From Luzula sylvatica (Eukaryota; Streptophyta; Magnoliopsida; Poales; Juncaceae): a stretch of DNA of 64,000 nucleotides. This document shows positions 49,493 through 62,046 of this stretch, piece by piece. Positions within the stretch are counted from its first letter, which is position 1. Every line of letters starts with the position of its first letter. The stretch lies in NCBI GenBank assembly GCA_946800325.1, contig OX326957.1:17792591-17856590 (forward strand). Reading direction: 5' to 3'. The position numbers and the translations under genes are program-made. Below the pieces are notes generated by a model that was given only the letters and a program-made list of their open reading frames with translations, did not search any database and was not told where the DNA came from.

Positions 49493-49990
49493 TTTTATTG
49501 TTTAATCTTTCAAAATTCGGGTTTAGCGTTTAGATTTCAGCTTTTGGGTTTATGGCACATTTGAATCCAACTGAGTAATACATTATATAATACGTTTGCC
49601 TATGTTTTGTAAACATCAAAGATAATTTTTCTTATGTCAAGATGGTTTATTTGAATATTTAGATTTATCTCAACACATGAAGATTAAAAACAATCCAATT
49701 CGAATATGTTTCATGGCCAAGAATTAATCCAACTTTATCATGAACGAAGTCATTTATTTGTTCTTTTTTAATAATGCGACAGGACACCAAATGTACAAAA
49801 GAAAATTATCCGACAGCAAATTATCTAGACATGTGAGTTTTTCAAAGCCATTTATTTGTCATTTATTTATCCGACATAAAATGTACAAAAGCAAATCGAA
49901 CCAGCGAAGTGTTGGGTCCCACGACATAAAACACATCGGAAATTACAAAAATTATATTACGGGACTTGTCCACGAGGATCCGTGCAATTA
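48315..49990. other. No gene seen
   Basis: AT-rich sequence with the ATG microsatellite at 49.45 kb. ORFs are short and without domains. In 49780-49880, 'aaaatgtacaaaagcaaat' and 'aaatgtacaaaagaaaatt' are a short internal repeat. Confidence 0.4.
49452..49492. repeat. (ATG)n microsatellite
   Basis: A run of ATG units, read as poly-Met in one frame, preceded by degenerate GACGATGAC units from about 49403. Confidence 0.9.
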
Positions 49991-50330
49991 AATTAAACTC
50001 AAAGAAAAAGTGTTTGTATTTATACCTTCCGAATCACGATTGATTCAGTGAACGCTAATATCCCGACTCGGCGTGTCTTCTTCTTGCGTCCCGTCTAGTC
50101 GTTGAGCTTGATCACGCGTAGATTGAAAATCTTGAAGCCTCTACTCGTATCCACCGTGTCCGTCTTGAAAAAATATGATCGTCCCGTACTAGCGAGGCGG
50201 CCGCGGCCGCGGCGGCGGCGGCCGCGGCGGCGGCGGCTCGACTCGATCTCTTTTCTTTCTCCCCTCTTTATTTTTCGGCCAAGAAAACCCTAGCTGAAAC
50301 CATCAAAATTGGCGGCTAACGATTACCTCT
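49990..50330 (-). mobile_element. LTR-like fragment with a GCGGCG tract
   Basis: On the minus strand it contains 'cacggtggatacgagtag', shared with the LTR copies at 27258 and, more loosely, 31479. The plus strand has a GC-only run of (GCG)/(GGCCGC) units at 50194-50236, a GC island in AT-rich surroundings. Only the 3' half of an LTR seems present. Confidence 0.45.
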
Positions 50331-50370
50331 CACTTGTGTGTGTCGAAATTATGAAGGGTGTGGTCCTACT

Positions 50371-51124
50371 TAGGGGTTCAAATGGTTTATTCGTTAACCA
50401 TTGGCATCTAACAATTGGCGGCTAACAATTTAAAGTAAAATCAGTTTAAACCAAACCAAATTAAAATCTAAACCGAACCAACCAAATCAATATTCGAACC
50501 AAACTAAAACCGAACCAGTTAAACTAAAAACGGTTTAACTGGTTTATTCGGTTAAATCAAACCGAATAAGAATGCAGTGTAACTAATTTATACAATGTGG
50601 ACTCTATTACTTTCAAATATATATAACAAAAATCAATTTCTAGTTACCACATATAATAGTTGATTATGTAATTCAATTCACACACCAAAGAGACGAATGC
50701 TCAATTTTTTTAAAATAAAAGTAATCAGTTCAAACTAATAACCAAAAAATCAACATATATTCAATGCAAAATAACATCAAATCCATTAACTCAAATGCAA
50801 AATTTCACCAATTTTATTTAATAAAAATAGACTTACTCTATCATTTCAAACCTATAAAGTCACATTATTATGAATATGATCATTCAAATATTTTACGCAT
50901 TCCAAATTTCTATTATACCGTATATTTTTGCATGTCATATGATAATTATAATGGTCGGTTCGGTTTTCAAAACACAAAACCAAACCAAACCGAACCAATA
51001 AAAACCGAATAACACAAATTTTAAACCAAACTGAACCAAATAATCCACTAAACCAAACCAAATAAATCGAAATTGACCGATTCAGTTCAGTAACCAAATA
51101 AACCAAACCATTTGAACACCCCTA
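50371..51124. mobile_element. hAT-type element with TAGGGGTTCAAATGG ends
   Basis: Ends TAGGGGTTCAAATGGTTTA and AAACCATTTGAACACCCCTA are inverted repeats, with further AACCGAAC/GGTTCGGT-like words inside. The flanks GTCCTACT and GTCTTATA agree poorly (5 of 8), so this is an older copy or the duplication has decayed. Confidence 0.75.
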
Positions 51125-51773
51125 GTCTTATATATATATCAAATACATACATAAATATATTCGGCTACATGTATATTAATTGAGTTTCCTTATTTTCATA
51201 TATGGAAATAGAATATGTATATTTAGAGTGGCGATATGAAGTTCTTTTACAATTCCCTTGTCGTATTGCTTAGGTGTTATGTAGGTGGTAAATAGAAGTG
51301 ATTTAATAAATGAATACATGTTAAATAAATATCTATTAGATGAATAAACAAACCTGATTTAACACCCACGCAAAATCTTGTTTCACATTTTTGTCTATAT
51401 GATTTATCTTGCTAATACATTAATTTGTGTGGGGGAATTTAGAAGGGACAAGTATAATTTTTCATTTATTTATTAGTACAATCATAATAGGCTATTATTT
51501 TTAGAGTGACGATACAAAGCCCCTTCTAAATTTGTGATATTTTGTCATTAAGTATTAAATGTGATGTTAAAGTAGTATACGGTGAGACAAATATATTTGT
51601 TCCGTTTCTTCTAAATTTTCCCAGGTCTATTTAATGTGTTGATAATTAGTGATAAATTAAACAAATTAATTAAAGACATGTATTAAGTTAGAATATTTTT
51701 TTGTGTTAAAGCGATTCCATTTATTCATTTACTATATTATCGGTTAACAAATACTTATTTAATACATACTAAT

Positions 51774-52317
51774 CTATGTTGCACGGATACGGATACGGGT
51801 AGCGTATCCGATACGATACGGATACGGCGATACGGTAATTTTCAAAAAATCACGGATACGGATACGGCTATAAAATTATTAATTTAATATATTTATATTA
51901 AATATAATTAATAAATAAGTAATAAATTAAATAATAAATTAATAATATTTTTTAATTAAATATTATGATAATAAATAATATCAATCAAACAATACAAGTA
52001 TCATAAAACTATCATAAACTTGTTCTAGAAATATTTTAGAACTAATCTAGAAGTATCCTAGAAGTATCCTATATAATTTATTTAAAAATATTATGGGCCA
52101 AAATATATAATGGGCCGAAGTATCCTAAATGGAGTATCCCAGCCGTATCCTGGACGTATTCTCAGCCGTATCCTGCCGTATCCCCGCCGTATCCGAAAAA
52201 AATAAATATTAAAATATTCAGATACACCACGTGGCGTATCCGATACGTATCCGAGCCGTATCGGATACGCGTATCCTCAGAATACTTCTGTATTTTTGAA
52301 GTATCTGCGTAACATAG
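51774..52317 (-). mobile_element. CTATGTTRCRCGGATAC MITE, copy 2
   Basis: A 544-bp element in the opposite orientation to copy 1. Ends are CTATGTTGCACGGATACGG and GTATCTGCGTAACATAG. A perfect 8-bp duplication ATACTAAT flanks it. Internal text such as 'tatataatgggccgaagt' repeats in copy 4. Confidence 0.93.
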
Positions 52318-53089
52318 ATACTAATGTATTAAACCGAATTCATTTAATCATTTATTACGTATTCATTGAAAACTATATTTGCCACAGTAAGACAATTTTA
52401 TCTCATCAATACAACGATGAGATGAACTCAATTTAAGACATTTTATTTATTTTGTTTATTACTAATGATCAACCCATCAAATGATGGGATAGGAAAGGGG
52501 ACAAAAGAAAAAGTATATTTATCCTATTTTTATAAGCACTTTTGACTAAAATAAGGTATTGAGAAATTAATTCCTATGATAATATTTTATTGCTATCTCA
52601 CAATACTAATGCATTATGAAGGAATAAGAGATTAAGAGGCACATGCACAGGCATGGGCAGACAAGATCAAATAATGGCAGAAAAGAAAACCCATAAAAGT
52701 AAAGAATAAAATAACATAAAATAAAGAAATAGACAAAAAGTTTACAGAACAGTAGTTTCATTTTTTAAATCATAATTACCATACAGAAAACCAATGATAT
52801 TATTGAGTAGATAGATACCAGCTAGTAGTCTAGTACCTAACTTACAAAAAGCAAAATATATGCTCGGAATGGACACTGAACAAGCAGATAATTGTTAAAA
52901 TATACGCCAGGATACAAATCATCAATGACGTGGGAGAAGATAATTAATCAGATTCCTACCAATCAATAAATTAAGATATAACAAATAAATTAAAATGAGA
53001 AATTGTCAAATAATATAAATTAAGACATCAAATCATAGCAATATCAATGTTCATAAAAAAACATAGGTGTAAAGTTAATTTTTTTTTTT

Positions 53090-55015
53090 AACACTTGGCT
53101 ATTTCGAAAACGTGGTAAGAGGGTACGATGAAAGAGAATGATCTTTCGTCAGAGGATCTGACAAAAGTGTTTAATTATGATTTTTTGCACGTTAACCTGA
53201 AAAAAAAAATTAATTAAACTAGTTCGTCAACCTTCTGGCGAAAGAAAAAAATAATATTTTTTTATTATTTTTATAATTGTTTTCATTTTGAATTAGCAAT
53301 TTTTTTTTGTGCACTTTCTCCAACCTAATTGGCGAAAATGCAGGAACCCACACATGTTTAGGGACTTTTTTGTAAGATTGTAGGAATATATATGTAAATT
53401 TGTCATTAATTTTTACTGAGATGTCCAAATTGAATTATGTTTGTTCTGTAAGATTTGTTATTAGGTGTGGGATGATTGTAGGGGTGTAAACGGTTCGGAT
53501 AGTGGTCATACCAGATCTGTATCCATATTTTTCGGATCCGGAACAACCCGGATCCGGATACGGTTCATATATTAAACGGACACGGATACGTCTCAGACAT
53601 TGTCGGATACGAATATGAATACAGATTTTTTACGGATAATTAAAACGGATATTTGACACGTAACATAATTATTTATTTTACTTTCGACATTACAAACAAA
53701 ACTAAAATATTACTTAAAGAGTAAATCATAATTTTTCAAAAATTGAAATCACTCAGGAAACTTGAAAAAAAGGGAGGGAGAGAGAAAGTCTTAGTGGGAA
53801 AGGAAATAATTTTAGGATTTGGATTTTTTTGAAAATAGCTTTCAGGTAATTTTTTTAAAACTGAAATTGGTTCATAAATCATGAGTCATGTGAATATTAA
53901 TTTTTATTAGGTCTACGAGATCATAGTCCTTTAATTATAAAATAAATTATGAAAAACGGGCACCCATTTTTTTTATTGTTATTCGGATCCGGATCCGGAT
54001 TCGGAGAATATTTTGAATATCGGAATTCGGTTCGGGATCCGAAAAAGGATCCAGGTCGGACTCGGATAATTTTATTCGGATCTGGATATTTAGTCGGATA
54101 GAGCTCGGGTCGGTTCCTATAATATCCGAGCCATTTACACCCCTAAATGATTGTGTGAAATTGGAGAACTTTATCTGAAATTTCTAATTTATTTGTATTT
54201 TTCTATTAATTATTGATTTATGTGAAAAATCAGCATTACAAGCTTTCTTGTGATGTTTAAAACTGTATAAAAATTAGTTCTGCATTATTTATCTGTTTGT
54301 GCATCTTTTTCATGTTTGGAGATTTATCTGTTTAATTTAAAAATAAAGAGATAAAAGTATTTGGATAATTCGGTTAAATTGCTATGAAAATTCTTCATTT
54401 TTCTCTCATGTTTCGTAAAATAGATTTGACTGATTTCTATATCTTTTAAAATCACAAAAAAATATCATGTTTGCTATTTATTGTGTCTAGTTTGTTTGTG
54501 ATCTTATCTCACTCAATTCCATTTATTTTTATAATTGTTATGATTTTTAGAAATTCGGCTATAAAATTTTCACATAAATCCATAATTAATAAAAAAAAAA
54601 TAAAAAATTTAAGATAAAACTCTCCAATTTCACACAGTCATTTCACACATAATAGCAAATATAACCAACACAAACATAATTTAATTTATTAATACCAGTA
54701 TGAAGTAATGATAAATTTACGTATATGTCTCTAAAAACTTATAGAAAAATTCCTAAACAAGTGCTTGTACATGTAATTTCGCCAACTGAACTGGCGAAAG
54801 TGCAAAATATATATTTTTTGCTGCTTTAAAATGAAAACAATTATTATAAAAAATAATAATAAAATATTATTTTCCTCTTTCGTCAGAAGGTTTGACAAAA
54901 ATAGATTATTTAACTCTTTTTAGGTTAACGTGTAAAAATCATGATTAAACATTTTCGCTAGACACTCTGGCGAAATATCATTCTCTTTCGTTAGACTAAC
55001 TGTCCAAAGAGTGAG
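53090..55015. mobile_element. Long foldback element with inverted arms of about 450 bp
   Basis: The left arm (53090-53478, continuing at 54146-54235 after a nested hAT element) is the inverse of the right arm (about 54555-55015). Matching blocks include 'agagaatgat', 'gcacgttaacct', 'ttgttttcatttt' and 'gtgtgaaattggaga', with shared TTTCGTCAG/TTCTGGCGAAA words. The central loop is about 300 bases. Superfamily and target duplication were not established. Confidence 0.75.
53479..54145. mobile_element. hAT-type element with TAGGGGTGTAAA ends, nested in a foldback
   Basis: Ends TAGGGGTGTAAACGG and CCATTTACACCCCTA; flanks GATGATTG and AATGATTG (7 of 8). Interior has repeated CGGATCCGG-type words. 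It interrupts the left arm of the inverted repeat at 53090-55015. Confidence 0.87.
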
Positions 55016-55552
55016 ATTTGTAAATTTGAAAATATGATAGCTATTCTTACAAATTGGGATTTTGAAATAACCCAGTGTCAAAAATAATTCGTAAATATTG
55101 TGTAGGTGTATCGGTATCAGTGGATCACCACCTACATAATTTAAGGTACATTTAAAAACGATAAAGAATGTTAGAGAAGATTAAAAAAAAAAAATATTTG
55201 AAACTATACAAGTCACTTAAATATATAGTAAATGATTAAAGTTGGAATAATTGATGTTCAGATTTTTTTTCAAAGTGATGACCAAAAATATGATTTAATT
55301 AAACAGAAGTCATTTCAATATTCGTTCATAAAAACCCTCATATATCTTACAATACAAAAAAAGACCTATAACAGCTAATCGAGCACATTAAACCACAAAA
55401 TCTCAGTGCTACAACAAAACACCGAATTACTCACTCCTCATTAGTCATAAACCTTAAAAGAAAGAAGAAAATAACCAGCATGGATGCTAAACCTACCATA
55501 ATAGTTTATAAAACCTAACTTAATAATTAAACAAACCATGAATTCTCATAAC

Positions 55553-56002
55553 TTACTCTAGAAAACCAGTTTTGGTAAGCACTGAATGCCTAACTCTACT
55601 TAGATCTCTCCCTTTTAGGGTTCTTCCAGCCCCTTCGCAAACCGAGAACGACGATATATTATTCCTCGCCATTTTTCTCGCCAACCATTCATGCGGCGGG
55701 ACTCTCTCGTCCGACCCATCTTCGGCCTCGTCATCATCTGTCATGTCAGCACATTGGTTATAGTTCTTCTGTTGGTATATTTTGGACCAATCAGGGATGT
55801 TCACCGGAGCAGTCTGCCTCGTGGCTTTATTCGTACCGTTTGATTTTGGTATTGTTTTAGGAGAAGATGTGTTGTTAGAAGAAGAAGGAGAAGATATGGA
55901 TTTGTTTTTGTGTTTTTTGGTAACTTTGGGACTAGACCGATTATCTTTTTCAGGTCCTACATAAGACCAAATCTCTTCTTCATCAAAATCTCTATCGGCC
56001 AT
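55553..56002 (-). CDS. Senescence regulator S40 / DUF584 protein, single exon
   Basis: A 149-aa intronless ORF of the plant-specific S40 family (DUF584): small nuclear proteins, some induced in senescing or stressed leaves; biochemical role unknown. The N-terminus is acidic (MADRDFDEEEIWSYVG), as in the family. The middle is Ser/Asn/Lys-rich and low in complexity. The diagnostic C-terminal block is RVPPHEWLARKMARNNISSF, then SVCEGAGRTLKGRDLSRVR and HSVLTKTGFLE at the stop. Length is typical. Some S40-like members are short (about 110-180 aa), so nothing appears missing. The ATG is in the context GCCATGG. Confidence 0.93.
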   Translation of the reverse strand: MADRDFDEEEIWSYVGPEKDNRSSPKVTKKHKNKSISSPSSSNNTSSPKTIPKSNGTNKATRQTAPVNIPDWSKIYQQKNYNQCADMTDDDEAEDGSDERVPPHEWLARKMARNNISSFSVCEGAGRTLKGRDLSRVRHSVLTKTGFLE

Positions 56003-56160
56003 GGCTTATTTAGACAGGAAAATGGAAGACTTTTTTGGGGGGGTTGTTTTCCCTTTTTCAGAAGTAGTAAAGGGATAGAAAGAAGTTGGCGATTTGAGGT
56101 TGGGTTTGCTTTCAAATGAGGTTTGAGCGAACATTTATGTGGTAAAAGAGATATATATAA
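56003..56160 (-). promoter_or_regulatory. Leader and core promoter of the S40 gene
   Basis: A TATATATA run at about 56150-56157 lies roughly 150 bases upstream of the S40 ATG and is a plausible TATA box. The leader between is not coding in a recognisable way. Confidence 0.4.
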
Positions 56161-56469
56161 ATAATGATATGATTTATCGATCACTACCAATTATGTTAGC
56201 TTTTCTATGTAAAGGCAATGTCCCCACGTAAGTATGCACCAATTATAATAGCCAATGTAGAAATTATTATTTCACATAATTTATTATTACATTTGCGAAA
56301 ATTTGTTCTGGGTATTTTCTTTAAGTAACACTACACAACAAGACATCGTAACAGGATTAGAAGTAGAATTTTCACATCATAAAAATACAAATCACCATAA
56401 CATCATGTTTTTATCATGTTTTGGTGAGAGAATGTTGTGTGTATATATATTTTTTAGATATTACGGAAC

Positions 56470-56756
56470 CGGTGGCGAATCCAGGAGGGGCGAGCGGGAG
56501 CCCCTCCATGAAATCGAAAACCTAGGTATTATTCATTGAAAATGAAGGTTTTGCCGTTTTAAAAATAATAATTATGATAAAGTTGTATATAGTTCACAAA
56601 GAGCGGAGCGGTGTAGTGGTAAAATGTGTGTTTTGGAGGAGAGGACTCTTGAGTTCGAAATCTTCAATCCACGTATTTTGAATTTTTTTTTTTTTCAATT
56701 CGGCCCTCCCCTATAAAATTCGTCCTCTCCATAAACTCATCTTGGATCCGTCCATG
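56470..56756. mobile_element. Short hAT-like element containing a tRNA-like segment
   Basis: Ends CGGTGGCGAATCCAGG and CTTGGATCCGTCCATG are imperfect inverted repeats (GGCGGATCCA type, frequent in plant hAT MITEs). Flanks TACGGAAC/TAGGAAAC match in 6 of 8. Inside, 'gtgtagtggtaaaatgtgtg' and 'gagttcgaaatc' resemble RNA polymerase III A and B boxes about 35 bases apart. Confidence 0.6.
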
Positions 56757-56869
56757 TAGGAAACCTTACTAATCTCAGATATGGAGTTTAATTCCAATTA
56801 ATCTCAGGTCCAAGTTAATAATTAAGGATAATTAATTGGACATATCTTGTAAAACTGTCAACACATAAT

Positions 56870-57165
56870 TCGGAGCATAGTCCGTTCGAACGCACCATAA
56901 TGTTCATTCGAACGAACCAGCCACTGTTACCGTGTTCCAGTTATACACATGTTCGTTCGAACGGGAATAACCCATTCATTCGGACGAACCATCATAGTCC
57001 GTTCGAACGAACCACCCTGGTCCTTAACGAACTATCTCCTGGTTCTTGAGTTTGTACAATCTTATTGTGAACTCAACCATTCCAGCAAACGTATACGTTT
57101 GTCTATCCTTATTTGTACATCCTTCTAGTTGATCCAAAACTGTATTTACTTCGTCCCTAATAATC
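56870..57165 (-). mobile_element. 5' fragment of the GTTCGAAC-rich LTR family
   Basis: On the minus strand it reads 'gaagtaaatacagttttgg', 'caaataaggatagacaaacg' and then five GTTCGAAC-like motifs (for example at 56882-56889 and 57002-57009). It stops at the lower coordinate without the downstream LTR half. A truncated copy. Confidence 0.65.
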
Positions 57166-58258
57166 ACACTTAGATGAAACATTAGTATCTCGAGTATTGT
57201 TTTGAATATCATCAAACAAGTCAACAATGTTCCTTTAGTATTTTAAAGAGATATCTCTCAGGGCCCAACGATGAATTGGGGTTGAAGGAAATGTGTGCCC
57301 GCACTAAATAAGATTAACATGTGTTGTTAATACATAAATTGAATAGTCATTCTAATTCTAGATAGGGAAAGAGTTAAATTGATTTATAAATGATGACAAA
57401 ATTTCATGTCCTTGATCAACGGATATTGATAGAACAAAATAAATAATTGCTTGTCTATTTAATAAATATGTTATGGTCACGAATCATTCATTTAATTTGA
57501 GTATTCATAATGTCTTTCTAGGAGACACTTATAATTTACATAGTTAAATGAAAATTTAATATGTTGATAACATTAAATAAACATATACTATCACAACACA
57601 AAGACGTGTACTGAATTGGACACAAAAAATCACATGAATATGAAGAGTTGTGAGTATGAGATGCTACATTATTGGTTACACTTTTTTTAATCACCGGTTT
57701 ATTCATTTGGAGAATGAAAGATTGTATGTATGTGATAGATACTAAGCAACCGCCTCAGATTTAAGGTTAATGCAACTAACCAATTGATCATGAAAATTTT
57801 CTTTTGAGAGCGAGAAAGAGATTGGGAGGCGATTTTTTTAAGGGAGGGAGATCAAGGACAAGCATCGCCAGATCTTCATATCCAATTTGGACAAGGCATG
57901 TGCGGATATTGATAGAGGTGTTGTCTTTTGGAGCATCGCCTTACGTGATCATATCAAAATTCCTTCACCGGATTAGCCAAATTCGTGGTATTTTTTTTAA
58001 AACTCTTCCTTTGGGTGTAAAAAAATTACACATATCCGATGATTAGATTTTGGGATACGTTTCGCTGTGCAATAAGGATACGCCAAAATCCCAACACTCT
58101 CTACTCGTAATTAATCGATGATTGGACTAAAGTGAATATCTATGTCCTAGCGTGCATATATAGTTCTGTTGTATTATCTTGGTTATATCTATCCAAGACA
58201 TCCATATATGACACGTTTTATATCTATTGTTTTTGACGGTTCCGTTATCATAATTTTT

Positions 58259-58790
58259 CTATGTTACGCGGATACTCCAAAAATGCAGAAGTATCCTGAG
58301 GATACGGGTGCGATACGGCTGCGATACGTATCGGATACGCCACGTGGCGTATCCGATTATTTTAATATTTATTTTTTTCGGATACGGCGGGGATACGGCA
58401 GGATACGGTAGGATACGGCTGGGATACGTTTATGATACGGCTGTGATACTCCATTTAGGATACTTCGGCCCAATATATGTTTTGGCCCATAATATTTTTA
58501 AATAATTTGTATATGATACTTTTAGGATACTTCTAGGATACTTTTAAAATTAGTTTTAGGATACTTCTAAAATAATTTAAGATAATTTTATGATACTTGT
58601 ATTGTTATGTTTATTTTTTTTATTATCATGATATTTAATTTAAAAATATTATTTATTTATTTATTATATATAATATAAATATATTAAAATAATAACTATA
58701 TACCCGTATCCGTATCCGTGATTTTTCAAAATATCGCCGTATCCGTATCGTATCGGATACGATACCCGTACCCGTATCCGTGCAACATAG
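58259..58790 (+). mobile_element. CTATGTTRCRCGGATAC MITE, copy 3
   Basis: A 532-bp element with the perfect 8-bp duplication TAATTTTT on both sides, in the same orientation as copy 1. Starts CTATGTTACGCGGATACTCC and ends GTATCCGTGCAACATAG. Confidence 0.93.
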
Positions 58791-58821
58791 TAATTTTTTT
58801 ATTATGATGACGTTCCAGCAA

Positions 58822-59530
58822 CAGTGTTGCAAAAAACGATGTAAAACGGTGTAAAACGGTAAAAAAACGGTAAAACGGTGCCAAACCGTCCCGTTTTTTG
58901 CAAGAAAAATTCAAAAAACGGTCAACCGTTTTTTTACCGTCTTTGACCGTTTTTTTTGCCAAAAAACGTTTTAAACGTTTTTTTTTGACCGTTTTTTTCA
59001 TAAAACAGATTTTTTTTTTAGTGTTTTTTTTTTTTGGCATTACAAACCGGTAACTGTTTCGTAGTAAATTTGGAGAGAGATCAAATGTTCTCTTTCAAAT
59101 AACAATTGTAATTAGTGGTATTTTGTGTTTAATTCTTACATGAACAAGGTAATTCTGATCCAGCTTATCATGGTTAATTATTTTGTGTATAATTTCGATT
59201 GACGCATCTAATTAGTTGATCGTTTTGTCTAATTTTATAGCTAAGAATATTTATTCTGATATGTTTAGGTCGATGGACATTTATTCGATATGTTTTATTA
59301 ATATTTCATATGTTTTTTTTTTAATTTTAGACTTTCGTGTATGTTTAAGCTGAATTATAAAAATTGAATTATTATATTTTTGTTAGTTTTATTTTAAATT
59401 TCTATTATAATTGTTATAAAATATTGCCGATTTAAGTAACCGTTTTTTTACCGTTTTACGACCGTTTTACTGTAAAACATTAAAACGGTGGCCGACCGTA
59501 CCGTACCGTTTTCCGTCTTTTGCAACATTG
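58822..59530. mobile_element. hAT-type element with CAGTGTTGCAAAA ends
   Basis: Left CAGTGTTGCAAAAAACG and right CGTCTTTTGCAACATTG are inverted. Flanks TCCAGCAA and TCAAGCAG match in 6 of 8 bases. Interior rich in AAAACGGT/ACCGTTTT words. It lies 31 bases after MITE copy 3. Confidence 0.75.
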
Positions 59531-59757
59531 TCAAGCAGTCATACAATTAAATACTTATTGGGTATCTGTTATTTAGCATCAAATAGCCACACATTGTTAT
59601 ATGTACAACTTATATTAAAAGATAATAATACATATAATAATAGATGACAACTTTATGATATGTATGGTTTACCTAAACGAAACATAAAACAACCAAAGAA
59701 CATGAGACTATTCTGAGGTATGCTCCTTGATTCTATTATGCAGGTTAGGGTTTTGAG

Positions 59758-60329
59758 TAGGGATGTCAATGGGTCGGGTAAAACCCGAACCCGCGGGTAC
59801 CCGACCCGAACGGGACGGGTAATACCCGAAAAAAATACCCATGGGTCGGGTATTACCCGAAAAAAAATATCCGCTCCGGGTTCGGGTACGGGGGTAAAAT
59901 TTTATCCGCGGGTAATATCCGAACCCGAAAAAATATCCGAACCCGAACCCGAACCCGAAAATACCCGAGAAATATCCGAAAAATACACGAAAATACTCAA
60001 CGATATGAAAATTTGTGGTGTTTTATGGATTAATTATTTGTAATATTTGCATTTATAATGTATTTTGTACAAGTTGTTTATTTTATGTATACAAAATTGT
60101 TAGTAATTTTACTTATTTGTATAATAATTTATAAATTTTTTTTTTTTAAATTTTGTATTGATGATTTTCGGGTAACGGGTTCGGATATATCCGTTACCCG
60201 CGAGTTCGGGTTCGGATATGATTTTTTATCCGCAGATATTTTGGGTTCGGGTTCGGATAATACCCGAAAATTCGGGTTCGGATATGGAAGAGACTTACCC
60301 GAACCCGACCCGCCCCGTTGACATCCCTA
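59758..60329. mobile_element. hAT-type element with TAGGGATGTCAATGGG ends, copy 2
   Basis: Same family as 45501-46210: TAGGGATGTCAATGGG ... ACGGGGCGGG complement ... TGACATCCCTA. Perfect 8-bp duplication GTTTTGAG (59750-59757 and 60330-60337). Filled with ACCCGAA words; not coding. Confidence 0.93.
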
Positions 60330-60339
60330 GTTTTGAGAG

Positions 60340-62040
60340 CAAGACGTTGAGGAAAGGGGTCCTTGAAGAAATATTAGGATTTTAGATGGTTTCTCGAAGT
60401 CTTCTGGCCGATGTTTTTAGAGAGAAATTTTAATGGTTTTAACTTAATCACAATCATTAGTTTAACTAGTCAATAACTCTCTTCGATATAAATTAATTAG
60501 TGTACGAAGTTAAAATTAATTAGTTTAATCTAGTACCGTACACCGGTCCGTATAATGTGACTTGTCATGTAATCTTTCCAACTTCTTTTTTTTTTTGGCA
60601 AAACTTTTACTGTCTGTAATGTTTAATTGTTAATCAATGATAGATTGTTGTTCATAAGTCATAAAACATGATTAAATAGTTAAAAGACAAAAAAGGACAA
60701 GGTAGATTAACTATCAAGTATCAAAGGTGGACACAAAGCCATAGATCCAGAAAACGAATCAGAGCAACTACCAGTCTTAACACTGGAACGTTACTATATC
60801 GATCCAGTGACCGGTACGAGTGAGGTACATATTTTATTATGAAATATTCTAATATGCCCCCTATTTCAATATACCACAATTCAATTAACATCAGAATTAA
60901 CAAGATGAATTAACGATTAATACGCTAATTAATAAAAATATTAATATGTTATTAGAGTTTTTATCAATTAATCATTAATTATTGATTAGTGTTAATTATC
61001 CATGATGCCATCACCAAAGCCATGGAAAAATTGAATTTGGAAAATTTTATTTTGTCCTCACAACTCATCTTTCTAATTCTCTATGCGTACTTCAAAAATG
61101 ATTAATGGAGGTAATTAACAGCCTAATTAATATACAAAAATAAATTAATCTTTAATTTGTACCCATAAAAATACATGATAATCAATCGTTAATTATTAAT
61201 ATCATAAATATGAGGTGACAACGTAAATAATAAAAATTATGAACAGTGGGAGCATAGTATATGGCCTCGTTGAATTTGGGGGCACAGTAGAAAATCTTTT
61301 ATTATGTAACAGTCTAAAATAAGAGATATAGAGTGTTGTTGGAGAGAATGGATTGGTACCGAACTGTGATTGGTTTGGTACACTGACTCGTACCAGCCAA
61401 GAAGAAAACTCACGTTTTCTGGGAACCCGAGAGAGAGAGAGAGAGGGGAGAGAGAGGCAATGAAAGAACTAACCATTAATGGCAAGACATGTTGGCACAC
61501 TCAAGACATGGAATCGCAATGAGTTGATGCACTGACATTTTCTGACACAAGTAAAAGGAAACTTAAAAAGGAGAAAATGGCAACACAATGTGCTCACGAG
61601 ATAGGTTTGAAATCAAATTTGATTAATCGAGTGTTATACGTATATACCATACCCAAAATAAATCCTAATTAATCCAACAAAAACTAGTCAAGTAAAATCA
61701 GAAATGAGCCGACCAGAGAAGCACTAAGACTATCTGTTTTATCTTTCTTTTCTATCTATTTTCTTGTGTTTATCAATCAATCCTATTTTATCTGTAAAGG
61801 TAAATAGAAAGTAGTCAGAGCCTCAGGTGTTATGTGGGAAATGAAACAAAGAAGCGAATATATTCATACCATCCACCACCACTTTTAGAGAGAGAAAGAG
61901 ACAATGACTTGTCTACATCTATAGGGAAAATTTGAATTGGAAACCAAGTAAGTTTGTAATTAACTCAAATGGACTTTAGGCATGTTTGCTAGATAAGTTT
62001 TGTAGAGAAGCAGAAAACTCGTAGTTGTAAGAAACTAATA
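60340..62040. other. No gene seen; palindromic AT-rich patches
   Basis: The patches at 60.85-61.22 kb contain many TTAATTAA/ATTAATTA words similar to the palindromic MITE class. A GAGAGA tract lies at about 61430-61456. No coding signal. Confidence 0.4.
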
Positions 62041-62046
62041 TATGAA

